The position numbers and the translations under genes were made by a program. Shown piece after piece: positions 46,810 through 63,596 of a stretch of 64,000 nucleotides of DNA. The stretch covers positions 122,001 to 186,000 of the forward strand of contig JAUJYZ010001123.1 of the NCBI GenBank assembly GCA_033675265.1. Reading direction: 5' to 3'. This DNA is from Actinostola sp. cb2023 (lineage: Eukaryota > Cnidaria > Anthozoa > Actiniaria > Actinostolidae). The notes below the pieces were generated by a model, which ran no database searches, was not told the DNA's origin, and saw nothing but the letters and a program-made list of their open reading frames with translations. Within the stretch, counting starts at the first letter, position 1, and each line of letters opens with the position of its first letter.

Positions 46810-47030
46810 CGGCCAAGATAAGGCTGACGATCACATTAACACGTAATGTCAATAATCCGTTTATAGATCGAGCCATTTTGCACGCAAGTTGAGATTTCGA
46901 ATACTCCAGGCCGATGTTCATCGACCTTTCCGAGGCAACTACGCGTTTGAGGACCCTGCAAGACAGGAATGTCACTCCAGGCCTGAGCAAAACAAGGTCC
47001 ACATACATGTAGCGTGACTCCTCGTGCAAG

Positions 47031-47474
47031 ATGGAGATTCAAGGCTCAGGTCCTCGTGAGGGATTTTCCACGACCACCAACAAACAATCACCACAGCAAG
47101 GCGGCCCACTACAGGCCAGTCATCCGCGACCAGGGAATTTCACCACGAGCACGGCGTACGTCCCACAGACCGAACACATCTTTCCGCCAGGATACCAACC
47201 AGCCCGACCTTCCACGGACGCTCCAGAGGTCCCTTCGATTGATCTAGGAGAGTTTCCTTTCTCGACCAGGTGTTGGTATTGCAAGGACAGTGTAGTCACC
47301 TCGATTACGTACGGACCGGGTCGCGTAACGTGGATAACTGCAGGGGTTTTGTTGATAGTTGGCTGCTGTTTGGTTCCATTCTGTGTGAAGGAATGCAAGG
47401 ACGTCGTGCACTCGTGTCCTAACTGCGGCAACTACTTGGGAGGCTTTAGACGAACATTCAAAACACTACGATGA
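47031..47474 (+). CDS. LITAF-domain protein
   Basis: Intronless 147-residue ORF. The N-terminal ~70 residues are Pro/Gln/Thr-rich and include PPGY at 52-55, a PPxY motif that binds WW domains of Nedd4-type ligases in LITAF relatives. The C-terminal LITAF domain begins near 76. It shows C81-W-Y-C84, a hydrophobic hairpin at about 98-117 (WITAGVLLIVGCCLVPF) and HSCPNCG with C129 and C132. The two CxxC pairs bind one zinc. The hydrophobic stretch inserts monotopically into the cytosolic face of late endosomes and lysosomes. Family members (LITAF/SIMPLE, CDIP1) act in endosomal sorting. Length is close to human LITAF (161 residues). The ATG at 47031 is the only start giving a normal-length N-terminus. 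A gene symbol is withheld because invertebrates carry several LITAF paralogues. Confidence 0.92.
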   Translation: MEIQGSGPREGFSTTTNKQSPQQGGPLQASHPRPGNFTTSTAYVPQTEHIFPPGYQPARPSTDAPEVPSIDLGEFPFSTRCWYCKDSVVTSITYGPGRVTWITAGVLLIVGCCLVPFCVKECKDVVHSCPNCGNYLGGFRRTFKTLR

Positions 47475-48040
47475 TCTCAGTGGAACTGAATTGGAAAACT
47501 TGTCACTGCTAAATTTACGAGAAGACGTGAGTACGTGATTTTGAATGCGGAGAAAATACAGTTGCCATGGGAACCATACCGATTGCCATTAGGCCGACTT
47601 GAAATCGAGTCTTGCGCTGGAAACACTTAGCAAAAAACACTATTTTCAATCAAAGATTTAAATTAATTATTCAATTATTATTTCTGTTACTTCTGCGTCT
47701 GCAGATGACGTCATTAAACCAAAAATGACTTGATCATATCAGTGTTTTATGAATCATAGATGAACCAAGTCTTTCTGTGTACAAATAATACATTTGTTTA
47801 TCTATTACTCTTTTTACTGTTTTCTAGTTCAATGTCGTAAACTGTGATATTTTTGGACGAGTTGATACCAGAGTTGGGCTCCCTGTGGTAAGAAAAGAAA
47901 ATCACCTTTTTTACCAATTCTAAAGGAAGTCCAGTACTGTGTCAACCTCTCGGTCATTCCTCGATGATGGGGAAAGGTTTTCAATCATAAAAAAAATCAA
48001 CCAGGGTTTTATTAAACGAAAAAAAAAATAGATAAAAATT

Positions 48041-48060
48041 ACTTCCGGAACGCCTGCGCA
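48041..48060 (+). promoter_or_regulatory. ETS and NRF1-like promoter sites of TBC1D20
   Basis: ACTTCCGG (48041-48048) and GCCTGCGCA (48052-48060) lie about 250 bp upstream of the ATG. This pairing is typical of TATA-less housekeeping promoters. No TATA box was seen in the interval. Confidence 0.4.
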
Positions 48061-48305
48061 ACACGAGAGCAGCGGTCACCGCCAACTCAATATTTTCAAT
48101 ATGTCTTCTCACAGAATGCAAAGTGTATTGTTTTTCTTTGCTTTGGAAAAAATGCTTCTCGGCAAAGAATGAGAAAGACATGAAAGTGGTGTGTAAACGA
48201 AGTATTATTCTAGCTATATGGCGAATTTGATGTCGAAAGACCGTCACAGTGGGGTAGATTTCAAAAGATTTACTAGACATCCTTGCATTGTGAGTTAGCA
48301 AGAAG

Positions 48306-51300
48306 ATGGCAGTGTATGGGAACACCGGCGGCGCTGCTCGCCAGTTTGCGTATAAAAGACGAAATGGCTCAAGCAGAAGCAAGAGAAACACTCAGGGAGA
48401 AGAAGGGATCATGGCACAGATGATGTACTACAGTGAGTATGTCGGGTTGTTAGTGGCGTCTGTTTATATCTCATCAAAGGCCAACTCGTACATTGTCATT
48501 GTACATGTACGTAGCTTGCATTTTTGCTGTCAATACGTTCATTATAGACTAAAGGCGACATTATCATGCTATTAACCATAATAAAGCTATTAGAAACCTT
48601 AATCATATTATCTTTCCAAAGTGTCCGAATCTAGATTACGTAGCAAGATCAGAAAAATCAACGAAGCTTTAGAAGAAGATCCAGTTGATGTCCACACACT
48701 TCGAAACCTTGCCATCTCTCAAGATGGGCTGATTACAAATGACTTGAGACGAAGGGTGTGGCCTAAGTTGGTCAATGTCAATGTTTTTGATGTGCCCCAC
48801 TCAACGACCAAAAATAAAAAAGGTATTATGATTGGATGATGAAACTTTGTAATACACTCCCTTCTTCCATTTTGCAAATACTAATTTTGCAGAATACTAG
48901 TATATGACACAAGCTAATTCAGGTAAAATTGCACGATCTGATTGGTTGTTTAGCGGGCAAGGTTCTGCGGTAATGCCCGTGGGCGATTACTGATTTTTTG
49001 TCACGACAAAAATAACCTTACCTCGATTAAAAATGCCATATCATAAACTTACTAAGAGCTCTAAAGATAATGCTTAGAGCAAAGTTTGTATGACTGTCGA
49101 AAACACAGCACACTGCACTGGCAGAGCACAGATTCATTCGACTGTCACAGCACTGTCAATGCATGTCCATGCCATGAGCTTTTCAGTCATAAGAAAACTG
49201 CTCTACTCAAGGCAGCATTGAGTTGTGTCACAATATTCATTCCAGATAATCACGAGAACAGTCAATTCCATGGTAACAAATACTGGAATCAAGTGAACCT
49301 TGATGTCGACCGATCACATCGACGATTTCCTCATGGTAAGATTATAGTGTAAATATTAACATTAGATAATCCAGGGTTAGCTAAGTTAACCCTGGGTTAG
49401 CCACTAATCCTGGGTTAAGTTAATCGGCCTTTCAGAAACCGGGGCCAGACGGAGAAAAATAAATCCATGGAACAAACATGTCTATAGATTGATGGTAATC
49501 ACGGCTTGTGTTTCAGAAATGAGGGCATCACGGCGTAAAGTCCTACAATCACAGCTAACTAATATCATCATGAGAGTACTATGTAAGAATTCCCAATTAC
49601 ACTACTATCAGGTAACTAAACATATACATTTATGAGTTCTGAGTTTGGGCTTCCTGTGGTAAAAATAAAAGCACAGGAAGCCCAATTTTTTTATGTGAAT
49701 AAGAAACAGACACAGACACTGTGTTGCTACAATATTTTTGAAACTGTGTTCTGTGCATTAGGTTTTTGGAAGAGCTCTTCAAAAACAACAAATGCACAGA
49801 TTGGATCTTTATTGCTACATGTACATGTACAGTATTCAAATAATCTTCTATGCGTTACTTTGTGGAAAAGCTCTTCAAGAAAATAAATGCACATATATCT
49901 CTGTGTTGCTTCAATTTTCAAAAGCTCTTCAGTCTATGCAGTACTTTATTGGAAGAGTATATAAAAATGCAATCATCTGTACCTATTGCATTATAGGGAT
50001 ATCACGATATTGCTGTGACATTACTACTAGTTGCTGGAGAGGATCTTGCTACTGCTTTACTAGAAAAAATATCCCTGCATCAACTGAGGTAAGAATCAAA
50101 TCATAAAAATCTTACACCGTCAAAGTATTTAAAAGATAATAAATTTTATGCCATTGTGTTCTTTTGAAGAGATTACATGGATGTAACGATGGAAAAGACA
50201 ACCAAGATGCTATCATTTATGCATCCGATTATTGACGAAGCTGATCCTGAACTAGAAAGGTTTCTCATCCAGTAAGCTGTGTGTTTGTTATGGTGGCCGA
50301 CAAAATGTTTGAATCTAACTTTCAAAATCTGTTTGTTTTTGTTCAAGCAACTAGATGACATTTTGTTTGTTTACAAATGACTTACGATATTATTTACAGA
50401 TACTGAAAGCTCTAGTGTCTTGTTGATCTAATATAGAGATGTTGAGCAAGAAAAATGATGGTTTGATGGCCACTTGTGACAGAGATCTTAACATCTAAGA
50501 TTCCATAAAACTTACCATTACCAGTACTTTCACAATGTACATGTATACATATATTAAAACTCTGTCACAGCAAAAAGTCCCTGTATTATTTGTGTTATAG
50601 AGTTGATTATAGAAGTTATTTCAGAGTATTGTAACAACTCAAAACATCAATCTTTTTGTTATTATATTTTTGTTTGTGTTATTTTATATCTGTGTTTTGA
50701 TATCACCAGGTCAGAAGTGGGCCAAATTTTTGCTCTTAGTTGGTGCATAACGTGGTATGGTCACGTTCTAAAGGACTTTGATACAATTGTGCGACTCTTT
50801 GATTTCTTCTTGGCAACACACCCACTAATGCCAGTCTACTTAGCGACAGCCGTAAGTACATGTACACAAGGCATGAATTACATCCACAGCAAACATGTCC
50901 ATGTTACTGGTAGTACAAATGGTACATTGTTGGTACAGTACAGTAGGTATAGTCTGTAAAAATGTATTGTACAAGCCACAAGGTTTAATAGGAGGATTAG
51001 GAAGTACTGGAGACGTTGCAGAAGTACTGTTATTACAGAACCATTCACAGAAAGCAAGAGTGTGGAGAAGACCTACAAAGGAAGAAAGGAGAGTTGAGTA
51101 GAGAGAAGAAAAAAACAGATTGTGAGATTTCCTCCCCAAAAAAACATAACGTTATATGGTCCAAGATTGGTCCAATATTGTGTAGATTAAAGGAGCACTC
51201 TCACAGGTAATGCATTGCGCGCCGTGTTATTGTTTACATACGGGATACTACTTAGATTTGACAAGAACGCACGTTACACGTGAAAAGTTCGCCTTTCGAA

Positions 51301-53068
51301 TTACGAGACGGAAAAAACGGAGTTCTCCAGAGAACGTTAGAGAAATCCACCATTTTCGTATCATACAAAAAGGGCGCTGAGGGGTTCAAGGCGCGCAATG
51401 CATTACCTGTGAGAGTGCTCCTTTAATTAACACATACTGTTTTATTCCTTTGGTTAGTGTGACTATATTCTCATAGGATTTTTATCTATTTTTAGTTGGT
51501 TATTGACCGTCGTGAGGAGGTCCTTCTTGGTGAATGTGAAATGAGTTTCGTACACCACATGATGTCAAGGATACCAGAGAACTTTCCATGTCGGGTTGAA
51601 GAATATATTATATCGGCACAGTTTCTTTTCGACAAATATTCACCAGAGAAATTGGCAGGCGCCGTAGAAAAATACCTTAAAGAAAGGTAGGTGGTGTCTC
51701 GGCAATGATATTCACTATACATGCATGTAATAGATACAATATGAACGGCCGCCAAATATATCCACACATATATAAAATCATGTTCTACTATAATTTTCAA
51801 GATACCAGTAAGTTTGGCCGAGAAAATCAAAGTTAAAGTCTATGGAAATGAAAACGATTTTGTACCAAAAATACAAGCTCTGTCACGGTTGTGATTTCTA
51901 TTGTGTTTTCCTCATGAATTATTAATGAATATGATACTACACAGTACATGTATACTGTAGGTGTGCATGTATCAAATACCAATGACTGTCGAAATGGCGT
52001 AGCTGTTGTTTTGGGTTAAACACGAAACCTCGCTATAAAAGGGACTGGACCACCTTCATTTCACACCTTTCCAGCTCAGTTGAATCAATTTGAAATGGTG
52101 GAGTAACATCTTCGTATTCATGTCGTATTGAACGACTCAAAGTTCATAATTATTATTCAGCTGGACTTCGATAAAACTGAGCTAGATATCAATATTTTCA
52201 AAACTGATCATTCAAAACGATAACAAGATTTTGAAAATGAGTTCTTGATGTTATTAAAAGAACGAAGAAATTTTTGAATTCAAATTTCGCGCCCATTGTT
52301 ACGATCCAGAGCTCTTGACAGTACGATGGATGACTGACAACTGAAGGTGGTAGCTGCCTGGCACAGGCCCTTTTATAGCGCGGTTTCGTGTTTAAAGGAC
52401 ATAACACTGAGCCTCTGAAACACTGATCCTATTCCAGACCAGAGAATGTCTAATATTGATACTCTGGTCCAGACTAGATAGGGAACCAAATTTGCTCTTT
52501 TGTGTTGGTTCATGGCATTCTAGGTTTAAGAGAGTTTTTGTCCATTGCTTGTGTGCTGAAAATTGCGATCTTCAACGATCTTCGAAGCACCAAAAGAAGT
52601 TATCAAGATCAGCGACTAACATTATTTGAAAATGGACACCCTGTTTCAGACCAAAATAGAGAGATTTATATACCCTGTTCCACACTGAAATACCCAAAAA
52701 CCATACCCTGTATGTCAGCGGGTGTAGCTTAAATATAGATAGGGGACTACCCCCACCCCCAGGGGACTTTTGCACAACAGAAAATACCAAAATATTTGTA
52801 TTACTAAAAATTTGTATTTTTCTCTTTTAAACACAGCATGGCAGTTGCAAAGCATAATAAATCTATACAAGAACTTGGTAACCAAAGACCTGACTCTGTC
52901 CTTCGAGAAAGACGCATAAAAGGATCAAGACCTTTGGAAATGTATCAGAGTGTTGCTCCCGGCTCGCAGTCATCGAATCCGTACGTTAAAGTAGCGGTAT
53001 GGACTTTGACGGCATCGTTAGGGACTATCGCACTGTATGTATTAGGTTCGGCGAAAAGATGGATCTGA
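48306..53068 (+). CDS. TBC1D20: TBC1 domain family member 20 (ER Rab1 GAP)
   Basis: Nine exons join in frame: 48306-48432, 48622-48822, 49246-49335, 49517-49611, 49997-50088, 50170-50271, 50710-50851, 51496-51686 and 52837-53068. All introns are GT-AG, total 1272 nt, 423 residues (human about 403). The match to human TBC1D20 runs from RRRVWPKLVNVN to the tail. It keeps the arginine finger R132 in V-x-x-D129-x-x-R, the YYQGYHD glutamine finger Q171 and the EVGQIFALSWCITWYGHVL block. Residues about 399-416 form a C-terminal membrane anchor. The protein activates Rab1 GTP hydrolysis at the ER and Golgi. Codon 43 (ATG) is split by intron 1, so translation could also be imagined from there. The upstream ATG at 48306 has an open, well-spliced frame. 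Introns 7 and 8 contain MITEs. Confidence 0.96.
51191..51422. mobile_element. 232-bp MITE with TTAA targets in TBC1D20 intron 7
   Basis: Perfect inverted ends AGGAGCACTCTCACAGGTAA, continuing through TGCATTGCGCGCC (33 bp plus TTAA). TTAA lies on each side (51187-51190 and 51423-51426). TTAA duplication suggests a piggyBac- or Kolobok-type parent. No ORF. The perfect ends imply recent insertion. Confidence 0.9.
52020..52391. mobile_element. 372-bp MITE with TATA boxes in both ends, TBC1D20 intron 8
   Basis: Inverted ends ACACGAAACCTCGCTATAAA and complement ACACGAAACCGCGCTATAAA continue to AGGG with one mismatch. They are flanked by TTAA at 52016-52019 and 52392-52395. Each end carries an inward-facing TATAAAAG. 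No ORF. Confidence 0.88.
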
Positions 53069-53377
53069 CAAGATTGTTTGCATATGTATCTGGATACTAC
53101 TATGCAATACAACGCATTTGAAAACTGCTACAGGTCAAGCTAAGTTGTGATACATGTTGACATCACGCAAATACAGGTTTGAAGAGTTGCTGGACAGTGC
53201 ACAGGAATTACCATTGACTTGCAAGCAAGTGATTTTTGGTGGAGCGAAGTGGGAAACGAAAAGTGAAAAAATATGGAGAAATGGAAAATGAGATCCATTA
53301 GCAGTACTTGTTAATACGTGTATATAATATTGTCAAAAGATATTCTGAGATGTAATTATTGCTTCAAAAAGTACACC

Positions 53378-53383
53378 AATAAA
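53378..53383 (+). terminator. TBC1D20 poly(A) signal (AATAAA)
   Basis: Canonical hexamer 310 bp after the TBC1D20 stop codon. It fits a short 3' UTR ending just downstream. Confidence 0.5.
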
Positions 53384-53604
53384 ACATGAAAAACTTGTAT
53401 TGAATCATGAAGAAAGTAATGTGTACATGTTACTTTGCGCGTGCTTCAATCTCAATGCAAATAATACAAAAATGAACCTCCCAAGTTTATCAGGATAATG
53501 TCATTATATTATCAACAGAGATGGGCACTAATCGTTTGTGAAAAATGTACAAAAAGAGAACAGTAGAACAAAATACCCTCTGAATAAAAAGAAATTTAAC
53601 ATTG

Positions 53605-53610
53605 TTTATT
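53605..53610 (-). terminator. Candidate HAUS4 poly(A) signal
   Basis: AATAAA on the minus strand, about 524 bp past the HAUS4 stop. If both signals are used, the two convergent transcripts end about 220 bp apart. Confidence 0.35.
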
Positions 53611-53995
53611 AGTTGGGCTTCCTGAAGGCCCGACTCTAAAAATGCAGTTTCGGCTTTGACCTCAAACGTGAAAGTGGCTTCTAATGCGCGTGCGTGCTGT
53701 GCCGGCCGCTGAGAATCGAAGGCTCAGATATACGAAAAGTGCCAAGTGATTGAACGAAGTTCTTGCACGTATTCGATGACCCGGGTCGATGACTAAGGAT
53801 ATTTTTAAATCACTTTAATCGCACAACTGACACAAGATTGAAATCTAATGAAGTCAATGTCTTCTATCCTATGCTCTATCAAGCAGAGCAAATTCAATTG
53901 AAAACTTGCAATTCAGCTGATAAAAATCGAGAGGCGGAAGTGACATCATGAGAAATCAAGCAATACATGTACTTGTAAATGTTGTCAACATTATA

Positions 53996-54096
53996 CAGTC
54001 GAACCTCTACTAATGGCCACCTCCCCACAACGGCCACCTCTACACAACGGCCACAAAAGTTTGTCCCGCGGTGGCTGTTGTGGAGAGGTTTGACTG
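53996..54096. mobile_element. 101-bp pogo/Tigger-like MITE between TBC1D20 and HAUS4
   Basis: Ends CAGTCGAACCTCTACTAATG and complement CAGTCAAACCTCTCCACAAC lie between TA dinucleotides (53994-53995 and 54097-54098). The interior repeats CAACGGCCACCTC. The element lies inside the likely HAUS4 3' UTR. Confidence 0.85.
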
Positions 54097-54133
54097 TATT
54101 TACAAACAATCTACAATAGACATAATGTTCACC

Positions 54134-59221
<5,088 letters not shown>

Positions 59222-59310
59222 TTCTGTCCTTCCTTGTAGCAGTTGCTCAACCGATTTTCACAAATCGAGCAAAGTTTGAGAAGAATGACATGAAACGCAG
59301 AACTAAAATT

Positions 59311-59482
59311 GCCGCCATTTTCCAAAATCGATTCAAAACGAGGCAAATTCGATAAAATAAAACAACGTTTTTGATTGGACAGCTCACGTTCCGGATCATA
59401 CGATATAGTTAGATAGTCACAGGATATAACCTTGATTTTGATTGGTTTAGAGGGCCACGAACGACAAAATTCAGCCAATCAG
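59311..59482 (-). promoter_or_regulatory. HAUS4 promoter: YY1 and CCAAT-type sites
   Basis: Upstream of the HAUS4 ATG lie GCCGCCATTTT (59311-59321, YY1-like) and AGCCAATCAG (59473-59482). Inverted CCAAT sequences (GATTGG) lie near 59372 and 59438. CCAAT clusters are common in promoters of mitotic genes, which fits an augmin subunit. Confidence 0.4.
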
Positions 59483-59484
59483 AT

Positions 59485-60098
59485 TTGTTCTAGTTATTTA
59501 TGAAGCACATTTCACCATTTGCATAAATTATAGCAAAGAAAGAAAATTTTTGTTGAGGAAGTTGGCTTTTATGCCCTGATTTTTCCTTGGTTCCTGTACT
59601 TGGATCGACAATCCAAGGTATGTACCGTTAGAGCAGCCCTTCGTGCACGTTTGATACGGTTTTGACCGCGTTTTGATTAATTTACGTTTTTGTTTCTGGT
59701 GTAAAAGCAGCGAGCTGTACATCTTGTTTTAGTGTTGACAGTTGGAGATGAAATGCGATGTTTGAATGAAAATCACCTAAAAAACACTCCTTTTTGGTTT
59801 GCATGTTTATTGTATTTTCCCTCGCTAGTTCTTAATCTATTTCATCCCTTGCATTCTCTATACCGTCTATAGCTTTGTTGCTATAGTATTTTAGTATTTA
59901 TCGATAAAATTGTTTCTTGTCCTTGGAAGATAAAACTGGGCTTTTGATCAGTTTCAAAAACAGTTTAAGGTCTGATTTTACAACTTCAATATTACTCAAT
60001 AACCATTCTGCATTGTGGAGAGAGTATGTATGATTTAGCAAGGATTAGGGTATTGTAGATTTTTTATATTTTAGGGGCGCATTGCCGCATTGTCGTAG
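59485..60098. other. No recognisable gene
   Basis: AT-rich spacer between the HAUS4 promoter and the 3.7-kb element. No coding sequence was recognised. Confidence 0.5.
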
Positions 60099-60410
60099 TA
60101 GTCAGGGAGCAAATGTCGTAAAAGAAAGTCCCGTGGGAATTTTGTGCTGAAAGCAAGCCACCTATCTAGATGTGTTAAGGGGACACTAAGGAACAAGAAA
60201 CATGTTGTCGGCAATTTTGTAACTCGTACCGACGGCCGCTACGGAAGGTTTAAAATGTGACGTATATGGCCCAGCATGGAAACGAGGCTGGTCCATAAAA
60301 TGCGATATAACCATCGTTAATTGCAATAAATCGTTACTGAAATTACTCATACTTTACATATAAGTGTATCTGACACAACTAAGAAACTTTTAAGTAACAA
60401 AGCTGGTCAC

Positions 60411-60653
60411 GTGAGCATGACAGCATGGAAACGAGGCTGGACCATAAAATGTCCTATAACTTATTTTGAATTGCATAAACTTTATCCAAATTCACCCAAA
60501 TCAATGACATATGTGATCGTTACACTACCAGACCGAAAGTTGTACATTCTAGACTGCGATCGGGTACGTCATATTGGTTTAGGGGAGTCACGTGATCGAC
60601 TGATAATACGTGAAAGCGGGACTGATTTAGTGGTTTCTCAACTGGGTCTCTAG
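60411..60653 (+). other. Open frame within the left inverted end
   Basis: An 80-codon frame beginning MSMTAWKRGWTIKCPITYF. The same frame is open in the right arm (63596-63318, minus strand). In the shared part, most arm-to-arm differences are synonymous: TGT/TGC, CGA/CGT, TTG/CTG and AGC/AGT, against CTT/ATT, GCT/GAT and ACA/TCA. It may be a small element-encoded peptide or exon, or simply a chance frame in a young repeat. Confidence 0.3.
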
Positions 60654-60834
60654 AAAACATTTCCAATCATAATTTGCCAATGAAACTGTACAGCTTCTTT
60701 AGGTGGGTCATACAAGGTCCAAACAACTTTCAGCTGAAAAGAAGTCTGATGAGGTGCATAAGCGCGCAATGAATCTTGCTCAAAGTACGACAAATAAAGA
60801 ACAAGAAGTCAGATCGAAACTCTTAGGTGGTCGA

Positions 60835-63250
60835 CAGCTGAAATGCCACAACAGTTGGCTGTTGGCCTAGCTGTCCACAAGGCAGTCCAAAGTAAAGCGT
60901 TGATAAATATGCTACACGGTTTTGGGATGTTGGCTGATAACAAACAGAATCCTCAGAGCTATAGGCGCAGATCGAACCAAGTGTTCTCTTGAAAGCGTAT
61001 GGTTCAGAATCATGTTGTTTACAGCGAATTCAAAAAACGTTGTCCTAGGTTTTGTTGCATATTGCATTCCCAGACCGAAGTGCATAATGGACTGATCAAT
61101 CATGACATGTGTTCGTTTGCGTTGCGTTGCTGAAACTGAGATCATGGTTGACTGTCAGGGCTTCCCTGATATTTATTTGTGGGTTTTGGAACCCCAACTG
61201 AAATAGAAGAAAACACACATCCATTTCCATGGTCTAAAGGGAATGCAAAATACAATATGCAACAAAACCTAAGACATCGTTTTTTGAATTAGCTGTATAT
61301 ACCTCCAGACAGTGGAGGGCAGGCATATCTGTCTTTTTTTTTTCGTTCGACAATGTGGACTTTGCTGAAGACACTCCTGAAGGGAAGCACACCTTCCATG
61401 GAACAGCAAAGGAGTGTCCCTGAAGACAAGAAACCAGACTTGAACGTCGATACCCCAGACCAGAGTCGCTCAACTGAATTAAAGAGCTTCCTGAGTCAAT
61501 TACAAGCCTCCTTGAATGTCCTAAGCCTCCTTCAAAGCCCTTCAGTCCTGTTTACCCATGGTTTGGTCTGTTTGCTGAGAATGAACTTCCGGTAAGAGTC
61601 AGGATGCAATATTTGGCATGGCTTCTCGGGCGTAGTTTGACCAGAACTCCAATTGACAGCACGCAAGTGACAGGAACACAAACGAATATCGTGAGCACTC
61701 TAGGGCAGTTGGAGAATCAGCCTGCAAAGAGTACAACAATCCTGGTGTGGTCTGGATACAATTAACTCACTGATCAGTAATGCAATGCCTGTGCATGTGA
61801 CACGAGTAGGAGCACCACCTCTGATTGCTGCACCAGCGCACGAATGGCAGACCTTACTGACTGTTCTAATGTAGGCCCAGAAGATCAAGACAAAGGTGGT
61901 AGATCTGACTTAGTAGGAAGACAGTCATTTCACTTGACACAGGGCTCTACCAACTGGCAAAGAAGCTGCAAATGGCTCACCACAGGATCCAAGTCATTTT
62001 ATACTCCATCCCAGCGAACTGTATGTAGTAATGGCCCAACTACGAGCAATCGGAACGTTCAACAGTGGACTGGACTGACATGTGCTGGATAGAATCAGAA
62101 CTGTACGGTCCAACAACGGTCAAACAAATCATTGATGGTAACCACGTAAAGCCGGAGAGGGCAGACCGCTCACCTGATTACCCTACAGACACTGTTCGTA
62201 ATGTATCAGGAATCTTTTTTTTTTCCAGCAAGATCCGAATTCGTACTGCACTGTCTTGAGCAGTTGGCAAAGTCTTGAGCTTGTTGATGTTTCAGCACCG
62301 ATGGTTCCAAGGAATGAGTAGAAGAGGTACATGCCAAATCGTGGAGAGAATGAAGGTATTTGATGCTAGCCAAAGACAATATTCCATTGATTAAGGTTGT
62401 CAGTACACGAGGATTGTCAATAATAATAATATATGATATCATTTATCCGAGCGGTTCGATTCGAATCGAGAAGCTCTTGAGGAATTCACCAAGTACTTTT
62501 TCACATGCAACAGGCTGAACTATGCCCGTGATTCCCGTCTACTTAGCAGAGATGCAGATGTTACATGAAACGCATCCAGAGATTTATGAGGAATTTCGGC
62601 AAGGAAACTGGGTTGTGAATAAGAACTATGTGCAATTGGTGCAGATAATGCCCTGAAACACATCAACCAGTCAATGAAGGCGGGGCACTTTAGTTGGTTA
62701 ACTCCAACGCCAGAGTCTAGCAGAGAAAGCAAAAAACAGGTGGCGGGTACTTCATCTAAGACACCGACACATCATCACCACCTTACTACTGCTGTAAGGT
62801 TGCACCACTGGAGAAGAACATTTAGAAATTGGTCACCAGCATCCGACGCTTCACGAATCCATTCTCTGCATGAGGAAAGAGCAAAGCACTATTGGAACGA
62901 GTTGTTTGGTCACTTCGTAAAAGAAAGGATCCAGTCAAGAAAATGCAGCATCTGGTCCCCAATAAAAAACGCAAGCGCTTCTTACATGGAACACTAGTGG
63001 GGAAGACTACAAGTGATAGCCAATGACAAAATGGTTGACCTCAAGGAAGATCACTCCCATTTTGTGCGGGACGTCATGGTCTGCAACCAAGGAAGCTGTC
63101 GGGCAGTACGAGTTCTCTTACAGTGACATGATCAATGTTTTCCTCGGATGGCACCATGTTTCACTGTTCCTCAATGGACATATTTGTCTAAGTTTTTGTA
63201 AAAAAGAACACGACAAAGGTTCGACAACGGTCGTACGCTATGAAATGATG
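60835..63250 (+). pseudogene. Broken ORF of an uncharacterised element-borne protein family
   Basis: Plus-strand fragments in changing frames keep one order. QQLAVGLAVHKAVQSKALIN lies at ~60847, RMVQNHVVYSEFKK at ~60995, DNVDFAEDTPEGKHTFHGTA at 61349, HEWQTLLTVLM then a TAG stop then AQKIKTKVV at ~61840. Next come DMCWIESELYGPTTVKQIID at ~62074, FTKYFFTCNRLNYAR at ~62475, IPVYLAEMQMLHETHPEIYE at ~62526 and CAIGADNALKHINQSMK at ~62629, then ERAKHYWNELFGHFVKERIQ at ~62874. At least six frameshifts or stops separate them. I recall full-length proteins with DNVDFAEDTP and an ALEHINR-type motif as a large uncharacterised family in cnidarian gene sets. The conserved acidic residues would suit a nuclease or transposase, but that is inference. 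Confidence 0.7.
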
Positions 63251-63317
63251 TGATATCATTTTTTGATGAAATCCACATACATGGCGAAAGTGTCTGTACC
63301 TTAACCTCGTTCCCATG

Positions 63318-63596
63318 CTAATCACGTGACTCCCCTAAACCAATATGACGTACCCGATCGCAGTCTAGAATGTACAGCTTACGGTCTGGTAGTGTAACGA
63401 TCACATATGTCATTGATTTGGGTGAATTTGGATAAATTTTATGCAATTCAAAATAAGTTATAGGGCATTTTATGGTCCAGCCTCGTTTCCATGCTGTCAT
63501 ACTCACGTGACCATCTTTGTTACTTAAAAGTTTCTTAGTTGAGTCAGATACACTTATATGTAAAGTATGAGTAAGTTCGGTAACGATTTGTTGCAA
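63318..63596 (-). other. Open frame within the right inverted end
   Basis: A 92-codon mirror-image partner of the left-arm frame. It extends further upstream because the left arm has a TAA where this arm has CAA. It shares PNSPKSMTYVIVTLPDRKLY with the left arm. No known family is recognised. Confidence 0.3.

Noticed and set aside
47120..47431. 103-codon minus-strand ORF
   Set aside because: Antisense shadow of the LITAF-domain gene.
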